Part shown: in pieces, positions 9,113 to 19,065 of the stretch
Numbering within the stretch: position 1 is the stretch's first letter
Layout: the number at the start of each line of letters is the position of its first letter
Assembly (NCBI RefSeq): GCF_001597745.1
Contig: NZ_LUHJ01000050.1
Span: 160,697 to 224,696, forward strand
Reading direction: 5' to 3'
DNA from: Anabaena sp. 4-3
Lineage (GTDB): Bacteria > Cyanobacteriota > Cyanobacteriia > Cyanobacteriales > Nostocaceae
Length of the DNA stretch: 64,000 nucleotides
Notes under the pieces: model-generated
Seen by the model: only the letters and a program-made list of their open reading frames with translations
What the model was told of the DNA's origin: nothing
Database searches by the model: none
Made by a program: the position numbers and the translations under genes

Positions 9113-10060
9113 ATGAAAGCAGTTGTTATCCGTCAGTATGGTTCTACTGAAGTATTGAAATATGAAGATGTCGAAGCACCACAAATTAAACCCGATCAGT
9201 TACTTGTCAAAATTCATGCCAGTAGTGTAAATCCGATTGACTGGAAAATCCGCAAGGGGATGTTGAGTATGATGACTGGCTCAAAATTCCCAAAGATTTT
9301 AGGGTTTGATTTAGCAGGGGAAGTTATAGAAGTTGGTTCTCAAGTGACTCGCTTTCAAGCAGGAGACTCAATTTATGGTAGCACTAGCTTTCCGGGTGGA
9401 GCTTATGCCGAATTAGTAGCGGTTCCAGAAAACTTAGTGGCGCACAAACCCAGAAATTTAAGCTATGAAGAAGCAGCTACAATACCCTTAGCTGCCCTGA
9501 CGGCTCTACAAGCACTGCGAGATCAAGGTAATATCCAAGCAGGACAAAAAGTTTTAATTAATGGTGCTGCTGGTGGGGTAGGTATGTTTGCAGTGCAAAT
9601 AGCTAAAGTTTTAGAAACAGAGGTAACGGGTGTTTGTAGTACCAAAAACTTGGACTTGGTAAAATCTCTGGGTGCTGATTACGTCATCGACTACACCCAA
9701 CAAGACTTCACCACAGCAACAGTGAAATATGACATCATTTTTGATGCAGTAGCAAAGCAAACATTTGATAAAAGTAAAGCCGTCCTCAAACCTAATGGGG
9801 TTTACATCACAACCTTACCAAGCCCAGCAATTTTATTGCAGAGTGTTTTAACAACCGTCCTGCCTGGGAAAAAAGCTAAATTAATCTTTGAAAAGCCCAA
9901 TGCACAAGATTTAGTTTACCTGAAAGACTGGATTGAGGCGGGGAAAATCCGTCCTGTGATTGATCGCACATATCCCTTACAGGAACTAGCCGCAGCTCAT
10001 GCGTATAGTGAAAGTGAACACGCATCAGGAAAAATTGCGATCGCTTGCGCCGGAGTGTAG
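9113..10060 (+). CDS. NAD(P)-dependent quinone oxidoreductase, MDR family
   Basis: The 315-residue protein is a zinc-free medium-chain dehydrogenase/reductase of the quinone oxidoreductase type. It has the GroES-like N-terminal half (SSVNPIDWKIRKG, GFDLAGEV), a nucleotide-binding motif GAAGGVGMFAVQIAK (about residues 150-164), and the SLGADYVIDY segment that follows. No structural zinc cysteine cluster is visible. AGGAGGAAG lies six bases upstream of the ATG. It stands alone between a divergent and a convergent gene, suggesting a monocistronic detoxification role. Confidence 0.9.
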   Translation: MKAVVIRQYGSTEVLKYEDVEAPQIKPDQLLVKIHASSVNPIDWKIRKGMLSMMTGSKFPKILGFDLAGEVIEVGSQVTRFQAGDSIYGSTSFPGGAYAELVAVPENLVAHKPRNLSYEEAATIPLAALTALQALRDQGNIQAGQKVLINGAAGGVGMFAVQIAKVLETEVTGVCSTKNLDLVKSLGADYVIDYTQQDFTTATVKYDIIFDAVAKQTFDKSKAVLKPNGVYITTLPSPAILLQSVLTTVLPGKKAKLIFEKPNAQDLVYLKDWIEAGKIRPVIDRTYPLQELAAAHAYSESEHASGKIAIACAGV

Positions 10061-10093
10061 CTATAAACAACAAGATACCCGACTTTTGTTAAG

Positions 10094-10301
10094 GGACTTG
10101 CAGATAAAACAATATCCAAAATGTAGGGTGCGTCAGTACGAGAAAACCCAGCTATACCCAGAAAATATTCATCCTGACGCACCCTACTAACTACTAACTA
10201 AAGGACTTGCAGATAAAACAATATCCAAAATGTAGGGTGCGTCAGTACGAGAAAACCCAGCTATACCCAGAAAATATTCATCCTGACGCACCCTACTAAC
10301 T
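10094..10301. repeat. Two tandem copies of a 99-bp hairpin repeat
   Basis: Copies at 10094-10192 and 10203-10301 are essentially identical and 109 bases apart. Each contains an inverted repeat: GTAGGGTGCGTCAG (10123-10136 in the first copy) against CTGACGCACCCTAC (10174-10187). The element has no coding capacity. It resembles a MITE or REP-like unit, and a degenerate relative (GTAGGGTGTGTTAG) lies at about 19122-19135. Confidence 0.9.
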
Positions 10302-10328
10302 GAATTTTTTCACAATTCACCAATCTGG

Positions 10329-12341
10329 TTATTTCTCAAGTTCTTTAATCCGGTTTAAAGCATCTTGATAGTCGCTTTCTTTTCCTTGTTGCTTATACAA
10401 ATCGGCAGATTTACGAAAATCTAAAATTGCTGCTTGCTTACGTCCTAATTCAGAGCGAACAATACCCCGGTTGTAGTAAGCATTTGCATAGTTGGGATTA
10501 ATGTTGATGGCTTGGTTGTAATCTTCAATTGCGGCTTGCTTATCTCCTAAATCATCGCGAGTAAAACCCCTTTGGAAGTAAGCATCTGCATCGTTAGGAT
10601 TAATTTTGATGGCTTGGGTGTAATCTTCAATTGCCGCTTGCTTATCTCCTAAATCATCGCGAGCTAAACCCCGGTTGTTGTAAGCATCTGCATCGTTGGG
10701 ATTAATGTTGATGGCTTGGGTGTAGTCTTCAATTGCTGCTTGCTTATCTCCTAAATCATCGCGAGCTACACCCCGGTTGTTGTAAGCATCTGCATCGTTG
10801 GGATTAATGTTGATGGCTTGGGTGTAGTCTTCAATTGCCGCTTGCTTATCTCCTAAAGCCGAACGAGCTAAACCCCGGTTGTTGTAAGCATCTGCATCGT
10901 TGGGATTAATGTTGATGGCTTGGGTGTAGTCTTCAATTGCCGCTTGCTTATCTCCTAAAGCCGAACGAGCTAAACCCCGGTTGTAGTAAGCTACTGCATC
11001 GTTGGGATTAATCTTGATGGCTTGGTTGTAATCTTCAATTGCTGCTTGCTTATCTCCTAAATCATAGCGAACAATACCCCGCTTGTTGTAAGCATCTGCA
11101 TCGTTAGGATTAATGTTGATGGCTTGGGTGTAGTCTTCAATTGCCGCTTGCTTATCTCCTAAAGCCGAACGAGCTAAACCCCGGTTGTAGTAAGCTACTG
11201 CATAATTGGGATTAATCTTGATGGCTTGGTTGTAATCTTCAATTGCCGCTTGCTTATCTCCTAAAGCATAGTGAACATTACCCCGGTTTTTGTACGCTTC
11301 AGCATAATTGGGATTAATCTTGATAGCTTGGGTGTAATCTTCAATTGCACCGTGAAAATCTTTGTTGTTGTATTTTTCTAATCCTTCCTGATAGTAAGTA
11401 TCAGCACTTTTCTGTTTTATTCTTACTGGAGGTGTAACAGGCTGAGTTCTGGGTATTGGCTGTGAATTTAAAGCTTGTAAAACTGCCTCAGCCGACTGAT
11501 AACGCTGGTGGTGTTCCATTTGCAGCAATTTATCCAGCATCAGCCCTAATTCTTGACTCACCCTTTGCTGTAAATACTCTCTCCAACTATCAACCCAACT
11601 ATAACCTTGTCGTTGCCATAACTGCCAAGGGTGAATTCCACTCAACAAATGAAAGCAAGTTGCACCGAGACTATATAAATCACTGGCTGGGTAAGCTTCA
11701 CCTCCCTGCATTTGTTCCAGTGGCGCATAACCAAAAGAACCAATGGTTGTTCCTACTTGCGTCATCACCGTTGTTGTCAGTTGCTTGGATGCACCAAAAT
11801 CAATCAGTACCAATTTGCCATCACTGCGACGAATGATGTTCTCTGGCTTAATATCGCGGTGAATAACTTTCTGTTGATGAACTATTTTGAGAATATCTAA
11901 TAAATCCAGCAATAATTTTCTGACTTTCTGCTCATTGAAAGTTCCGTGCTGTTCTAATTCTTGTAATAAATTCTGCCCTTCGATAAATTCCTGTACCAAA
12001 TACAGGCGATTATCTTCATTAAAATACGCCAACAGTGTGGGAATTTGGGGATGTTTGCCTAACTGTTGCAGTTGCTTTGCTTCTTGTTCAAATAATTCTG
12101 TGGCTTTATTGAGTGCGCCAGTTCCTTGTACTTGGGGTGCAAATTGTTTGATGACACAAGGCTCATTAAATTTGTCGATATCTTCTGCTAAATAAGTTTT
12201 ACCAAATCCCCCACCACCTAATGATTTAATCGGACGATAGCGGTTTCTCAGTACGATTAAGGGAAAGCCGCATTTAGTGCAGAAATTTACGCCATCGGGA
12301 TGGGGTGGGTTGTGGCAAACTGGATTTAGACAGCAGGACAT
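10329..12341 (-). CDS. Serine/threonine kinase with N-terminal zinc ribbon and ten TPRs
   Basis: This is a cytoplasmic signalling kinase of the cyanobacterial 4-Cys class. Residues 1-25 carry cysteines in a zinc-ribbon pattern (CCLNPVC, then CTKCG). The kinase domain follows, with GGGGFGKT, the VIKQ lysine, HRDIKPEN and DFGAS. A proline-rich linker leads to ten 34-residue tetratricopeptide repeats (about residues 310-645), for protein binding. The central repeats are nearly identical at DNA level (102-base period), implying recent expansion and probable copy-number change between strains. I see no membrane segment, unlike the second kinase at 58021. Targets are unknown. Confidence 0.93.
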   Translation of the reverse strand: MSCCLNPVCHNPPHPDGVNFCTKCGFPLIVLRNRYRPIKSLGGGGFGKTYLAEDIDKFNEPCVIKQFAPQVQGTGALNKATELFEQEAKQLQQLGKHPQIPTLLAYFNEDNRLYLVQEFIEGQNLLQELEQHGTFNEQKVRKLLLDLLDILKIVHQQKVIHRDIKPENIIRRSDGKLVLIDFGASKQLTTTVMTQVGTTIGSFGYAPLEQMQGGEAYPASDLYSLGATCFHLLSGIHPWQLWQRQGYSWVDSWREYLQQRVSQELGLMLDKLLQMEHHQRYQSAEAVLQALNSQPIPRTQPVTPPVRIKQKSADTYYQEGLEKYNNKDFHGAIEDYTQAIKINPNYAEAYKNRGNVHYALGDKQAAIEDYNQAIKINPNYAVAYYNRGLARSALGDKQAAIEDYTQAININPNDADAYNKRGIVRYDLGDKQAAIEDYNQAIKINPNDAVAYYNRGLARSALGDKQAAIEDYTQAININPNDADAYNNRGLARSALGDKQAAIEDYTQAININPNDADAYNNRGVARDDLGDKQAAIEDYTQAININPNDADAYNNRGLARDDLGDKQAAIEDYTQAIKINPNDADAYFQRGFTRDDLGDKQAAIEDYNQAININPNYANAYYNRGIVRSELGRKQAAILDFRKSADLYKQQGKESDYQDALNRIKELEK

Positions 12342-12662
12342 GACTGTGCTGATATGGGCTATTGTATTTATTATTGCTTAAATATAAGTCATTCCTAGTA
12401 TAAAGCGCAAAATATTTGATTGGTTAAGATATAGGTTAAGAAGCCAGCACCGTTGACGGGTTTCCCAGTTTGATTTCTGTGATTGCGAAGGTGCAAAGTA
12501 GGAACGGGTTGATGGAAAATTCCGTCTACACAAATAATTGATATAGCACATTTGAACAAGCCTGAAGTACATAAGGGCGGGCAGGATGCCCACCCCACAA
12601 GATTTATCATATTAAATATGTACTGGATTTACTCGCAAAGTGCTGTAAGTAGCTAGCATTGA
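12342..12662. other. Intergenic region with a GGGCA/TGCCC hairpin
   Basis: No gene is supported here. The one structure is an inverted repeat at 12575-12596, GGGCGGGCA against TGCCCACCCC. It belongs to a dispersed family; related hairpins lie at 34201-34217 (GGTGGGCA/TGCCCACC) and across 60155-60217. Confidence 0.5.
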
Positions 12663-13622
12663 TTAAAAAGGTAAAAATGAGAGTAACCGTATGGTTAATT
12701 TACCTACTTGTGGCCAGATAAACCTTAAAATAGGTTTGACAATTTCTGGTGTCAATAATGAAATAAATAGCATCAAAAATGGGTTAATATTACTCAATCC
12801 TTGAAAGCCACTCACAATCATACTGGAGATAGTAGAAATTACACCCCATGCCCAATCATTTAAATTTTTAGCTTGAATCGGAGTAAATCTTTGTAAAAAA
12901 CTCACTAACAATGGACGACTACAAGCTATCCCAAGAGTCGCGCCTATCCAAGTGGCTATTGATGAAAACCAATGACCTGAATGTAAATGATAAGCTAAAA
13001 AACCCGCAGGTACAAGGGAAGCTATTTCCCAAACTAAAATATTTAAATTTTTGCGAAAATAGCTCAATATTTCTTCTGTCAGCCAATAATGTGCCGAAAT
13101 CACCCTTGCACAGTTTGGGTTGGTATTTAAAAAGTTATGTTGTATCTTGTGAAAAATGTCTCCATGCAAAAAGATATTGCTTTGTAAAACTATTTCTTCC
13201 TGATAATAAGAATTAAAGGTAAATTCAGTCTGTAAGCTGACTTGTTGTCTAATCTCTCGATTAAAAATAAAATTCACTATATTGAATAAAAGCAGAATAT
13301 AAAATACAGGCAGCCATGTTATTTTTTTCGGATGATTGAGATGTTGATTGTCTCTTTTTTCTGCTGCCGCATGAGTTAATGTTTCAGCTTCACTATAATG
13401 GAATTGTATACTAATTGGGTTGTAACTAATGCAGGTGTAGTAACAAAGCGGAATCAGCAGACTAGGAGGAATATATAAATTTTTCCCTGTTGCTTTGGCT
13501 TGCTGAATTTGTTGCACAATGTTGTCATTCAAGTTAAAAAAATATTGGCATTCTTTAACTTGAATTTCCAGGCGATCGCCTTGAGGAATTTGCAACGACA
13601 AAGAGATGAAACTATCGTTCAT
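12663..13622 (-). CDS. Unknown multi-pass membrane protein, third gene of a cassette
   Basis: I do not recognise this protein. From the ATG at 13622 it has 319 residues; a TTG at 13640 is also possible. The first 100 residues look soluble. A membrane span follows (WLPVFYILLLFNIVNFIF), then about 80 polar residues probably outside the membrane, then about four more spans toward the C-terminus. The start overlaps the end of the upstream gene by 11 bases, so the two are translationally coupled. With its two neighbours it may form a membrane-anchored complex. Confidence 0.7.
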   Translation of the reverse strand: MNDSFISLSLQIPQGDRLEIQVKECQYFFNLNDNIVQQIQQAKATGKNLYIPPSLLIPLCYYTCISYNPISIQFHYSEAETLTHAAAEKRDNQHLNHPKKITWLPVFYILLLFNIVNFIFNREIRQQVSLQTEFTFNSYYQEEIVLQSNIFLHGDIFHKIQHNFLNTNPNCARVISAHYWLTEEILSYFRKNLNILVWEIASLVPAGFLAYHLHSGHWFSSIATWIGATLGIACSRPLLVSFLQRFTPIQAKNLNDWAWGVISTISSMIVSGFQGLSNINPFLMLFISLLTPEIVKPILRFIWPQVGKLTIRLLSFLPF

Positions 13623-14511
13623 TGGGGGTAAAATTCGCAATACTCTGTACCAAACCCATCAAAAAATTTAACGTTCCACGCCATTGTTTCTCACCAGCTA
13701 CTACCCCCTCATTATGTGCCTTTAAAATTAAATTTTTGGCATCTTCAGATAAGGTAAACAAGTCCTTATGATATCTAGTAATAATATCTCCATCTAGCTG
13801 CATCACAGTTTGGGCATAAATCACATCAATGTCTGTACTGTGAATATCTCCACCATCAAGGGCTGCTTTTAGTTCAGAAATTTTCCGCAGAGTTCGTACA
13901 AATTTATCATTGTGCAGCATTTCTTGAATTTCTGCCCGTCGTTCCGGCCAAGTTTCTCCATTTTCATCGACTTGACCATTCTTGTTGTCTAAAATTGGCG
14001 ATGGATGCGGTAATATTGGTCTGCCTAGTTCTATGTGTTCTGGATCAGTTTCTATGATTTCTCCAGCCTGTTGTTTTTTCAGCAACTCTAGACGCTGATA
14101 ATACCTTTCTATTTTTTGGCGTTGATGTTCATTTAAATTATCCTCAGCATCTAAAAGACAATAAAAATATTCTCTTTCTAGTTGTGCAAATAAACTTTTA
14201 TAGCGTTTACACAGATTGTCTGCATCGCACTTATGTTGTATATCTTCATCTGGCATCTCTGCCGAATCAGGAATTCCTTTAACGTGAAAATAGTCAGCAT
14301 CATTAATACAATAAATTTCTTGATAGGCATCCCAAGCATTAAATTTAGTAGCAGTAATTTTATCCACAACCATAGTATTAACTTCTAAAGCTGTGATATC
14401 TTCTACCAATAATTGTACAGATGAGACAAATTTCCCTAACAAGTTTCTAGCTTGAATCTGAGGTTTAACCCCATTGCCATTTTCAGTTATGACACCTTTA
14501 CCATTCTTCAT
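13612..14511 (-). CDS. Unknown soluble protein, second gene of a cassette
   Basis: I do not recognise this 299-residue protein. The ATG at 14511 follows a TTG two codons earlier. No signal peptide or membrane span is visible. An early helix ends in VEDITALEVNTMVV (about residues 35-48), a long charged helical stretch runs through the middle, and a later block reads VMQLDGDIITRY. Both of these blocks are echoed in the upstream 156-residue protein, so the two look like distant paralogues, this one with an extra middle region of about 130 residues. It overlaps the downstream membrane protein gene. Confidence 0.7.
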   Translation of the reverse strand: MKNGKGVITENGNGVKPQIQARNLLGKFVSSVQLLVEDITALEVNTMVVDKITATKFNAWDAYQEIYCINDADYFHVKGIPDSAEMPDEDIQHKCDADNLCKRYKSLFAQLEREYFYCLLDAEDNLNEHQRQKIERYYQRLELLKKQQAGEIIETDPEHIELGRPILPHPSPILDNKNGQVDENGETWPERRAEIQEMLHNDKFVRTLRKISELKAALDGGDIHSTDIDVIYAQTVMQLDGDIITRYHKDLFTLSEDAKNLILKAHNEGVVAGEKQWRGTLNFLMGLVQSIANFTPNER

Positions 14512-14625
14512 AGTCAAACCCTACAAAATATTTTATTAATCCTAACTTCTGCACACAAATTCACCTACAGGTTTAGCTGTCTATCTGTAGTAATTAAAGT
14601 GTAAGTGTGTGCTATTTAGTATTAG

Positions 14626-15096
14626 TTAAATACGAGGATTAGATTGTTGTGAACTTTTACGAAATTTATGTAATTCTATCAAAATTCTATATATTTTATG
14701 GACACATTCTATATTCTTAGAAATAATTTCTCGACTTTCTTTGACTTGAGTTAAATGAAATTCCCGTAGTTCTGCATAGGGGCCATTACCCACATACTGA
14801 CTACCAATTTCATTTGTGATGTCGCCATCAATGAGATTAATGACTGTATGTATGCGATTACCAGCTTTAGGTGTTTGTACTTTATTTTGTAGTTCATCGC
14901 CATCTTGAATAGATGACTCTGGTACCCAAGTAGTAATTTCTAATTCAGTTAAGTCCAATAAAGCAGTTTTTACAGCACTAACTATGTCATTAACTTCCAA
15001 CTCGTTGGCATTATTCAGGATGGATTTAAAAGCATTATTATTCGGCTTCTGGGTTCTTCGATGACTTAGAGAGGTTGGTTCAAAAGTATCTACCAT
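14626..15096 (-). CDS. Unknown small protein, first gene of a cassette
   Basis: A soluble 156-residue protein of unknown function. It has a disordered-looking start, then DLTELEITTWV (about residues 48-58) and INLIDGDITNEIG (about residues 86-98), followed by a helical C-terminus. These blocks parallel ITALEVNTMVV and QLDGDIITRY in the next gene. The next gene begins 114 bases downstream on the same strand. No good ribosome binding site precedes the ATG. Confidence 0.65.
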   Translation of the reverse strand: MVDTFEPTSLSHRRTQKPNNNAFKSILNNANELEVNDIVSAVKTALLDLTELEITTWVPESSIQDGDELQNKVQTPKAGNRIHTVINLIDGDITNEIGSQYVGNGPYAELREFHLTQVKESREIISKNIECVHKIYRILIELHKFRKSSQQSNPRI

Positions 15097-15456
15097 GATG
15101 TTTTCGATCAGTCAAGTTTCAATTGGAACAATGGTAATTTTCAGTTCAGCAGCAAGTTGCTGTCATATTATTTCATAAAACTCAGTAAATCTAACACCAT
15201 TACCAGAACCTCAGATCAGTTGTTGTGAACATAGGGAAATATCTGGTTTATATGCCATAATTTTCTCTATTTATAGAAATATTTATCTTAGTTTACAAAA
15301 AGAATAGTACAATATAACCCAAATTACTGATTTTTTTAATAACTTTTAAACTAAGCTAAAATACTTAGTGAGCATTACAATCAGTAGGATGTGGCACTCT
15401 GCTAAAAAGTAGCATAATATACTAAATTAATTTGTCGGAGGAATATCAGATAACTT
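15097..15456. other. Divergent intergenic region
   Basis: About 360 AT-rich bases separate the unknown cassette from the TPR protein gene. Promoters for both directions must lie here. I see no RNA gene and no repeat family. GGAGGAAT lies about 15 bases before the plus-strand ATG. Confidence 0.45.
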
Positions 15457-16242
15457 ATGCTGCTATCTCGTCAAACCCTGATCACGCCGTTGTTAGTCTG
15501 CTTGTGTATATTAGGAATAGGCTCTCTGCAATGGCCGAGGTTGCAAAAGCTGTTAAATAGTCAGCAATATACTGCTTTAGAAACTTTAGAAACAGAACTA
15601 GCAGCCGAAAAATTACGGCTGAAATTACTGAAACAACTGCCCAGTTTTGGTTATGATAACTTAATAGCAAACTGGGCATATCTAAATTTTTTACAATACT
15701 TTGGTGATGATGAGATACGGGCCAAAACTGGTTATAGTCTTAGTCCTGAATACTTTGAAATAATTATCGAACGTGACCCCAGATTTTTAAAAGCTTATTT
15801 AAGCCTTTCTACTAGCACTTCTCTGTATGCTGCCATGCCAGAACGGGCAATAGCTTTGATGGAGAAAGGTTTAAAATCTTTATCTCCCAAGGTTCCTGCA
15901 AAGTCTTATTACGCATGGCGTTATAAAGGCATAGATGAGTTATTATTTTTAGGAAATGCTCAAGCTGCCCAGCAGTCTTTTACAGCAGCAGCCAACTGGG
16001 CTAGTGAATATACAGATGATGAAAGTAAATTTGTAGCGTTCACTTCGCAAAAAACTGCTGAATTTATCAGCAGTAACCCTAATAGCAAATATGCACAAAT
16101 TTCTACTTGGGCAATGGTGTTAAGTAATCAAGTTGATGATAGAACTCGTAAAAGAGCAATTACCGCGATTGAGAGATTAGGGGGACAGGTAGTTACAAAC
16201 CCAGACGGCACTAATAGCATTAAATTTCCAGAAACAGATTAG
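15457..16242 (+). CDS. Membrane-anchored TPR-like protein of unknown function
   Basis: The 261-residue protein begins with a hydrophobic segment at about residues 8-26, which could be a signal anchor, followed by a helical domain. Segments such as RDPRFLKAYLSLST and GNAQAAQQSFTAAANWA have the helix-pair spacing of tetratricopeptide repeats. I cannot give a function. GGAGG stands a little farther upstream than usual. A heptamer-like TTAGTCA repeat follows its stop. Confidence 0.7.
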   Translation: MLLSRQTLITPLLVCLCILGIGSLQWPRLQKLLNSQQYTALETLETELAAEKLRLKLLKQLPSFGYDNLIANWAYLNFLQYFGDDEIRAKTGYSLSPEYFEIIIERDPRFLKAYLSLSTSTSLYAAMPERAIALMEKGLKSLSPKVPAKSYYAWRYKGIDELLFLGNAQAAQQSFTAAANWASEYTDDESKFVAFTSQKTAEFISSNPNSKYAQISTWAMVLSNQVDDRTRKRAITAIERLGGQVVTNPDGTNSIKFPETD

Positions 16243-16285
16243 TTATTAGTCATTAGTTATTAGTCATTAGTTATTAGTTTCTCTC
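16243..16285. repeat. TTATTAGTCA tandem repeat
   Basis: Alternating TTAGTTATTAGTCA units lie between the TPR protein and the aminotransferase, followed by CTCCGCTTCCTCC units. The same TAATGAC family appears at 25966-26052 and 57870-57910. These belong to the heptamer-type tandem repeats of heterocystous cyanobacteria. Confidence 0.7.
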
Positions 16286-16318
16286 CTCCGCTTCCTCCGC
16301 TTCCTCCCAGTCCCTACA

Positions 16319-17107
16319 ATGTTTTGGTACAATGGCAAACTCATTGAGTCGGAAACTTTGATATTAAATATTTATGATCCAGGGTTACTTTATGGTGCTA
16401 CGGTTTTTACAACGCTACGGGTATATGGCAACTCCCTAGATAGTAGTTTAACTAACTGGCAAGCACACTGCGATCGCCTACTTTTTTCTCTCACTTCCTT
16501 TGCTTGGCAACAACCAGACTGGCAACGTTTGCGTCAAGGTGCAGAGGCGATGCTGAAACACTTCCCGGTTCTCAGAATCGCCATCTTTCCCGATGGTAGA
16601 GAATGGATCATTGGCAGACTCTTACCAGAGGATTTGTCAAGCAAACAACAGCATGGGGTATTGTGCGCCATTGCTAATACAGAATTATCTCGTAGCCTCG
16701 CCACTCATAAAACCGGCAATTATCTCGGTGCATGGTTAGCTATTAACCAAGCTAAACCCCAAGCCCAAGAAGCTATTCTAGTAGATAATCAAGGAAATTG
16801 GCTAGAAACTGCCACAGGGAATCTTTGGGGGTGGGCTGATGGGAGTTGGTGGACACCACCACTAACTGCGGGGATATTACCGGGAATTAGCCGTCAGCAC
16901 ATCATTAGCTGGCTGCACCAGCAGCAGGTACAAGTGAAAGAAATACCTTGGACACCGAAATTAGTTACAGGCTTAGAAGCGATCGCCTACACTAATAGTG
17001 TGGTGGAAATCATCCCCATTCATACAGTTGTTCAATCTAGAGACTCGCTACAATATGATCCCTACCATCCTAACTTTCAGCAACTCAGAAGCTCATTCTT
17101 AGCATGA
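16319..17107 (+). CDS. Class IV aminotransferase (PabC / branched-chain type)
   Basis: This PLP fold-type IV enzyme is either 4-amino-4-deoxychorismate lyase (folate pathway) or a branched-chain/D-amino acid aminotransferase. The 262-residue length and the fold marks support the class: MFWYNGKLIES at the start, DPGLLYGATVFTTLRVYG (about residues 21-38), the late LETATGNLWGWADGSWWTPP (about 162-181) and AGILPGISR. The length is closer to PabC than to BCAT. ftsH begins 87 bases downstream on the same strand. Confidence 0.85.
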   Translation: MFWYNGKLIESETLILNIYDPGLLYGATVFTTLRVYGNSLDSSLTNWQAHCDRLLFSLTSFAWQQPDWQRLRQGAEAMLKHFPVLRIAIFPDGREWIIGRLLPEDLSSKQQHGVLCAIANTELSRSLATHKTGNYLGAWLAINQAKPQAQEAILVDNQGNWLETATGNLWGWADGSWWTPPLTAGILPGISRQHIISWLHQQQVQVKEIPWTPKLVTGLEAIAYTNSVVEIIPIHTVVQSRDSLQYDPYHPNFQQLRSSFLA

Positions 17108-17194
17108 CAGATTAGTGATTATGTTATACCTTAAGATAAGTTAACATAATTCTAATAATGCCCTACGCACAAAAAGACGGGAGGATAAACCTCA

Positions 17195-19036
17195 GTGAAT
17201 AAAAGATGGAGAAATGCGGGGCTGTACGCGCTGCTATTTATTGTTGTAATTGCGCTTGGCACAGCTTTCTTTGATAAACAACCCCAAAGTCGGGAAACAT
17301 GGCGTTATAGCCAGTTTATTCAAGAAGTGGAACAAGACAGAGTTGAAAGAGTTAGTTTAAGTGCAGACCGTTCCACAGCGTTGGTAACGCCCAAGTACGA
17401 CGCTAATAAGAAACTTGTTACCTTAGTCAACGACCCAGACCTAATAAATACACTCACTACCAAAGGTGTTGATATTTCTGTACTGCCTCAAACCGAAGAA
17501 GGATTTTGGTTAAAGGCACTCAGTAGTTTATTCTTCCCTGTATTGCTTCTAGTTGGCTTATTCTTCTTGTTGCGTCGCGCTCAAAATGGCCCTGGTAGCC
17601 AAGCCATGAACTTTGGTAAATCCAAAGCTAGAGTACAAATGGAACCACAAACTCAAGTTACCTTTGGGGATGTGGCAGGAATTGACCAAGCTAAACTCGA
17701 ACTCAATGAAGTCGTAGACTTCCTCAAAAATGCTGACCGCTTTACCGCCGTTGGCGCGAAAATTCCTAAAGGCGTACTGTTAGTAGGGCCTCCTGGTACT
17801 GGTAAAACCCTCCTGGCGCGTGCTGTAGCTGGGGAAGCTGGAGTACCTTTCTTCTCCATCTCTGGTTCTGAGTTTGTGGAAATGTTCGTCGGTGTGGGTG
17901 CTTCCCGCGTCCGTGACTTATTTGAGCAAGCTAAATCAAACGCCCCCTGTATCGTCTTCATCGATGAAATTGACGCAGTAGGTCGTCAACGTGGTGCTGG
18001 TTTAGGTGGTGGTAACGATGAACGGGAACAAACCCTCAACCAGTTACTCACCGAAATGGATGGTTTTGAAGGTAACACTGGTATTATTATTATCGCTGCT
18101 ACCAACCGTCCCGACGTACTAGACGCAGCCTTATTACGTCCCGGTCGTTTTGACCGTCAAGTTGTGGTTGACCGTCCCGACTATGCTGGACGTAGTGAAA
18201 TCCTCAGAGTTCATGCCCGTGGCAAGACCTTAGCTAAGGACGTAGACTTAGATAAAATCGCCCGTCGTACCCCTGGCTTTACTGGTGCTGATTTATCCAA
18301 CCTGCTCAACGAAGCCGCTATCTTAGCAGCTAGACGCAACTTAACTGAGATTTCGATGGATGAAATCAATGATGCCATCGATCGCGTGTTAGCTGGCCCC
18401 GAAAAGAAAGACCGGGTAATGAGCGAAAAACGCAAGACTCTAGTAGCTTATCACGAAGCTGGTCACGCCTTAGTGGGTGCATTAATGCCCGACTATGACC
18501 CAGTACAAAAAATTAGCATTATTCCCCGTGGTCGTGCCGGTGGTTTAACTTGGTTCACCCCCAGCGAAGACCGCATGGATACAGGCTTATACAGCCGTGC
18601 TTATCTGGAAAATCAGATGGCTGTGGCTTTAGGTGGTCGTTTGGCGGAAGAAATTGTCTTCGGTGAAGAAGAAGTGACTACAGGTGCTTCTAACGACTTG
18701 CAACAGGTAGCGCGTGTAGCCCGTCAAATGATTACCCGCTTTGGCATGAGTGATAGACTCGGCCCTGTGGCTCTTGGTCGTCAGCAAGGTAGTATGTTCT
18801 TAGGTCGAGATATCATGTCTGAGCGTGATTTCTCTGAAGAAACAGCCTCTACTATTGACGAAGAAGTGCGTAAACTTGTAGACACAGCCTACAGCCGTGC
18901 TAAAGAAGTGTTGGTAAATAACCGTCACATCTTAGATGAAATCGCGCAAATGCTGGTTGATAAAGAAACCGTAGATGCGGATGAACTGCAAGAAATTCTC
19001 GCGAATAACGATGTGAAAACCGCAGCGTTTGCTTAA
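17195..19036 (+). CDS. ftsH: FtsH ATP-dependent membrane zinc protease
   Basis: FtsH degrades damaged or unassembled membrane proteins; in cyanobacteria such proteases maintain thylakoid proteins such as D1. The 613-residue sequence has two N-terminal membrane spans (about 8-25 and 110-127), a AAA+ domain with Walker A GPPGTGKT (about residues 205-212), Walker [15 protein letters not shown], the SRH region, and the protease zinc site HEAGH (about residue 422) followed by the acidic third ligand region. The start is a GTG preceded by GGGAGG. A strong terminator follows the gene. Confidence 0.97.
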   Translation: MNKRWRNAGLYALLFIVVIALGTAFFDKQPQSRETWRYSQFIQEVEQDRVERVSLSADRSTALVTPKYDANKKLVTLVNDPDLINTLTTKGVDISVLPQTEEGFWLKALSSLFFPVLLLVGLFFLLRRAQNGPGSQAMNFGKSKARVQMEPQTQVTFGDVAGIDQAKLELNEVVDFLKNADRFTAVGAKIPKGVLLVGPPGTGKTLLARAVAGEAGVPFFSISGSEFVEMFVGVGASRVRDLFEQAKSNAPCIVFIDEIDAVGRQRGAGLGGGNDEREQTLNQLLTEMDGFEGNTGIIIIAATNRPDVLDAALLRPGRFDRQVVVDRPDYAGRSEILRVHARGKTLAKDVDLDKIARRTPGFTGADLSNLLNEAAILAARRNLTEISMDEINDAIDRVLAGPEKKDRVMSEKRKTLVAYHEAGHALVGALMPDYDPVQKISIIPRGRAGGLTWFTPSEDRMDTGLYSRAYLENQMAVALGGRLAEEIVFGEEEVTTGASNDLQQVARVARQMITRFGMSDRLGPVALGRQQGSMFLGRDIMSERDFSEETASTIDEEVRKLVDTAYSRAKEVLVNNRHILDEIAQMLVDKETVDADELQEILANNDVKTAAFA

Positions 19037-19065
19037 TTTCTCGTAGTTGAAAGTTTCATATATTA

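Noticed and set aside
9876-10190. Short frames over the hairpin repeats after the oxidoreductase
   Set aside because: They run through the oxidoreductase end and the non-coding repeat and have no ribosome binding site.
11456-11836. Plus-strand frame opposite the kinase gene
   Set aside because: Antisense to well-defined kinase motifs (HRDIKPEN, DFGAS); no start signal.
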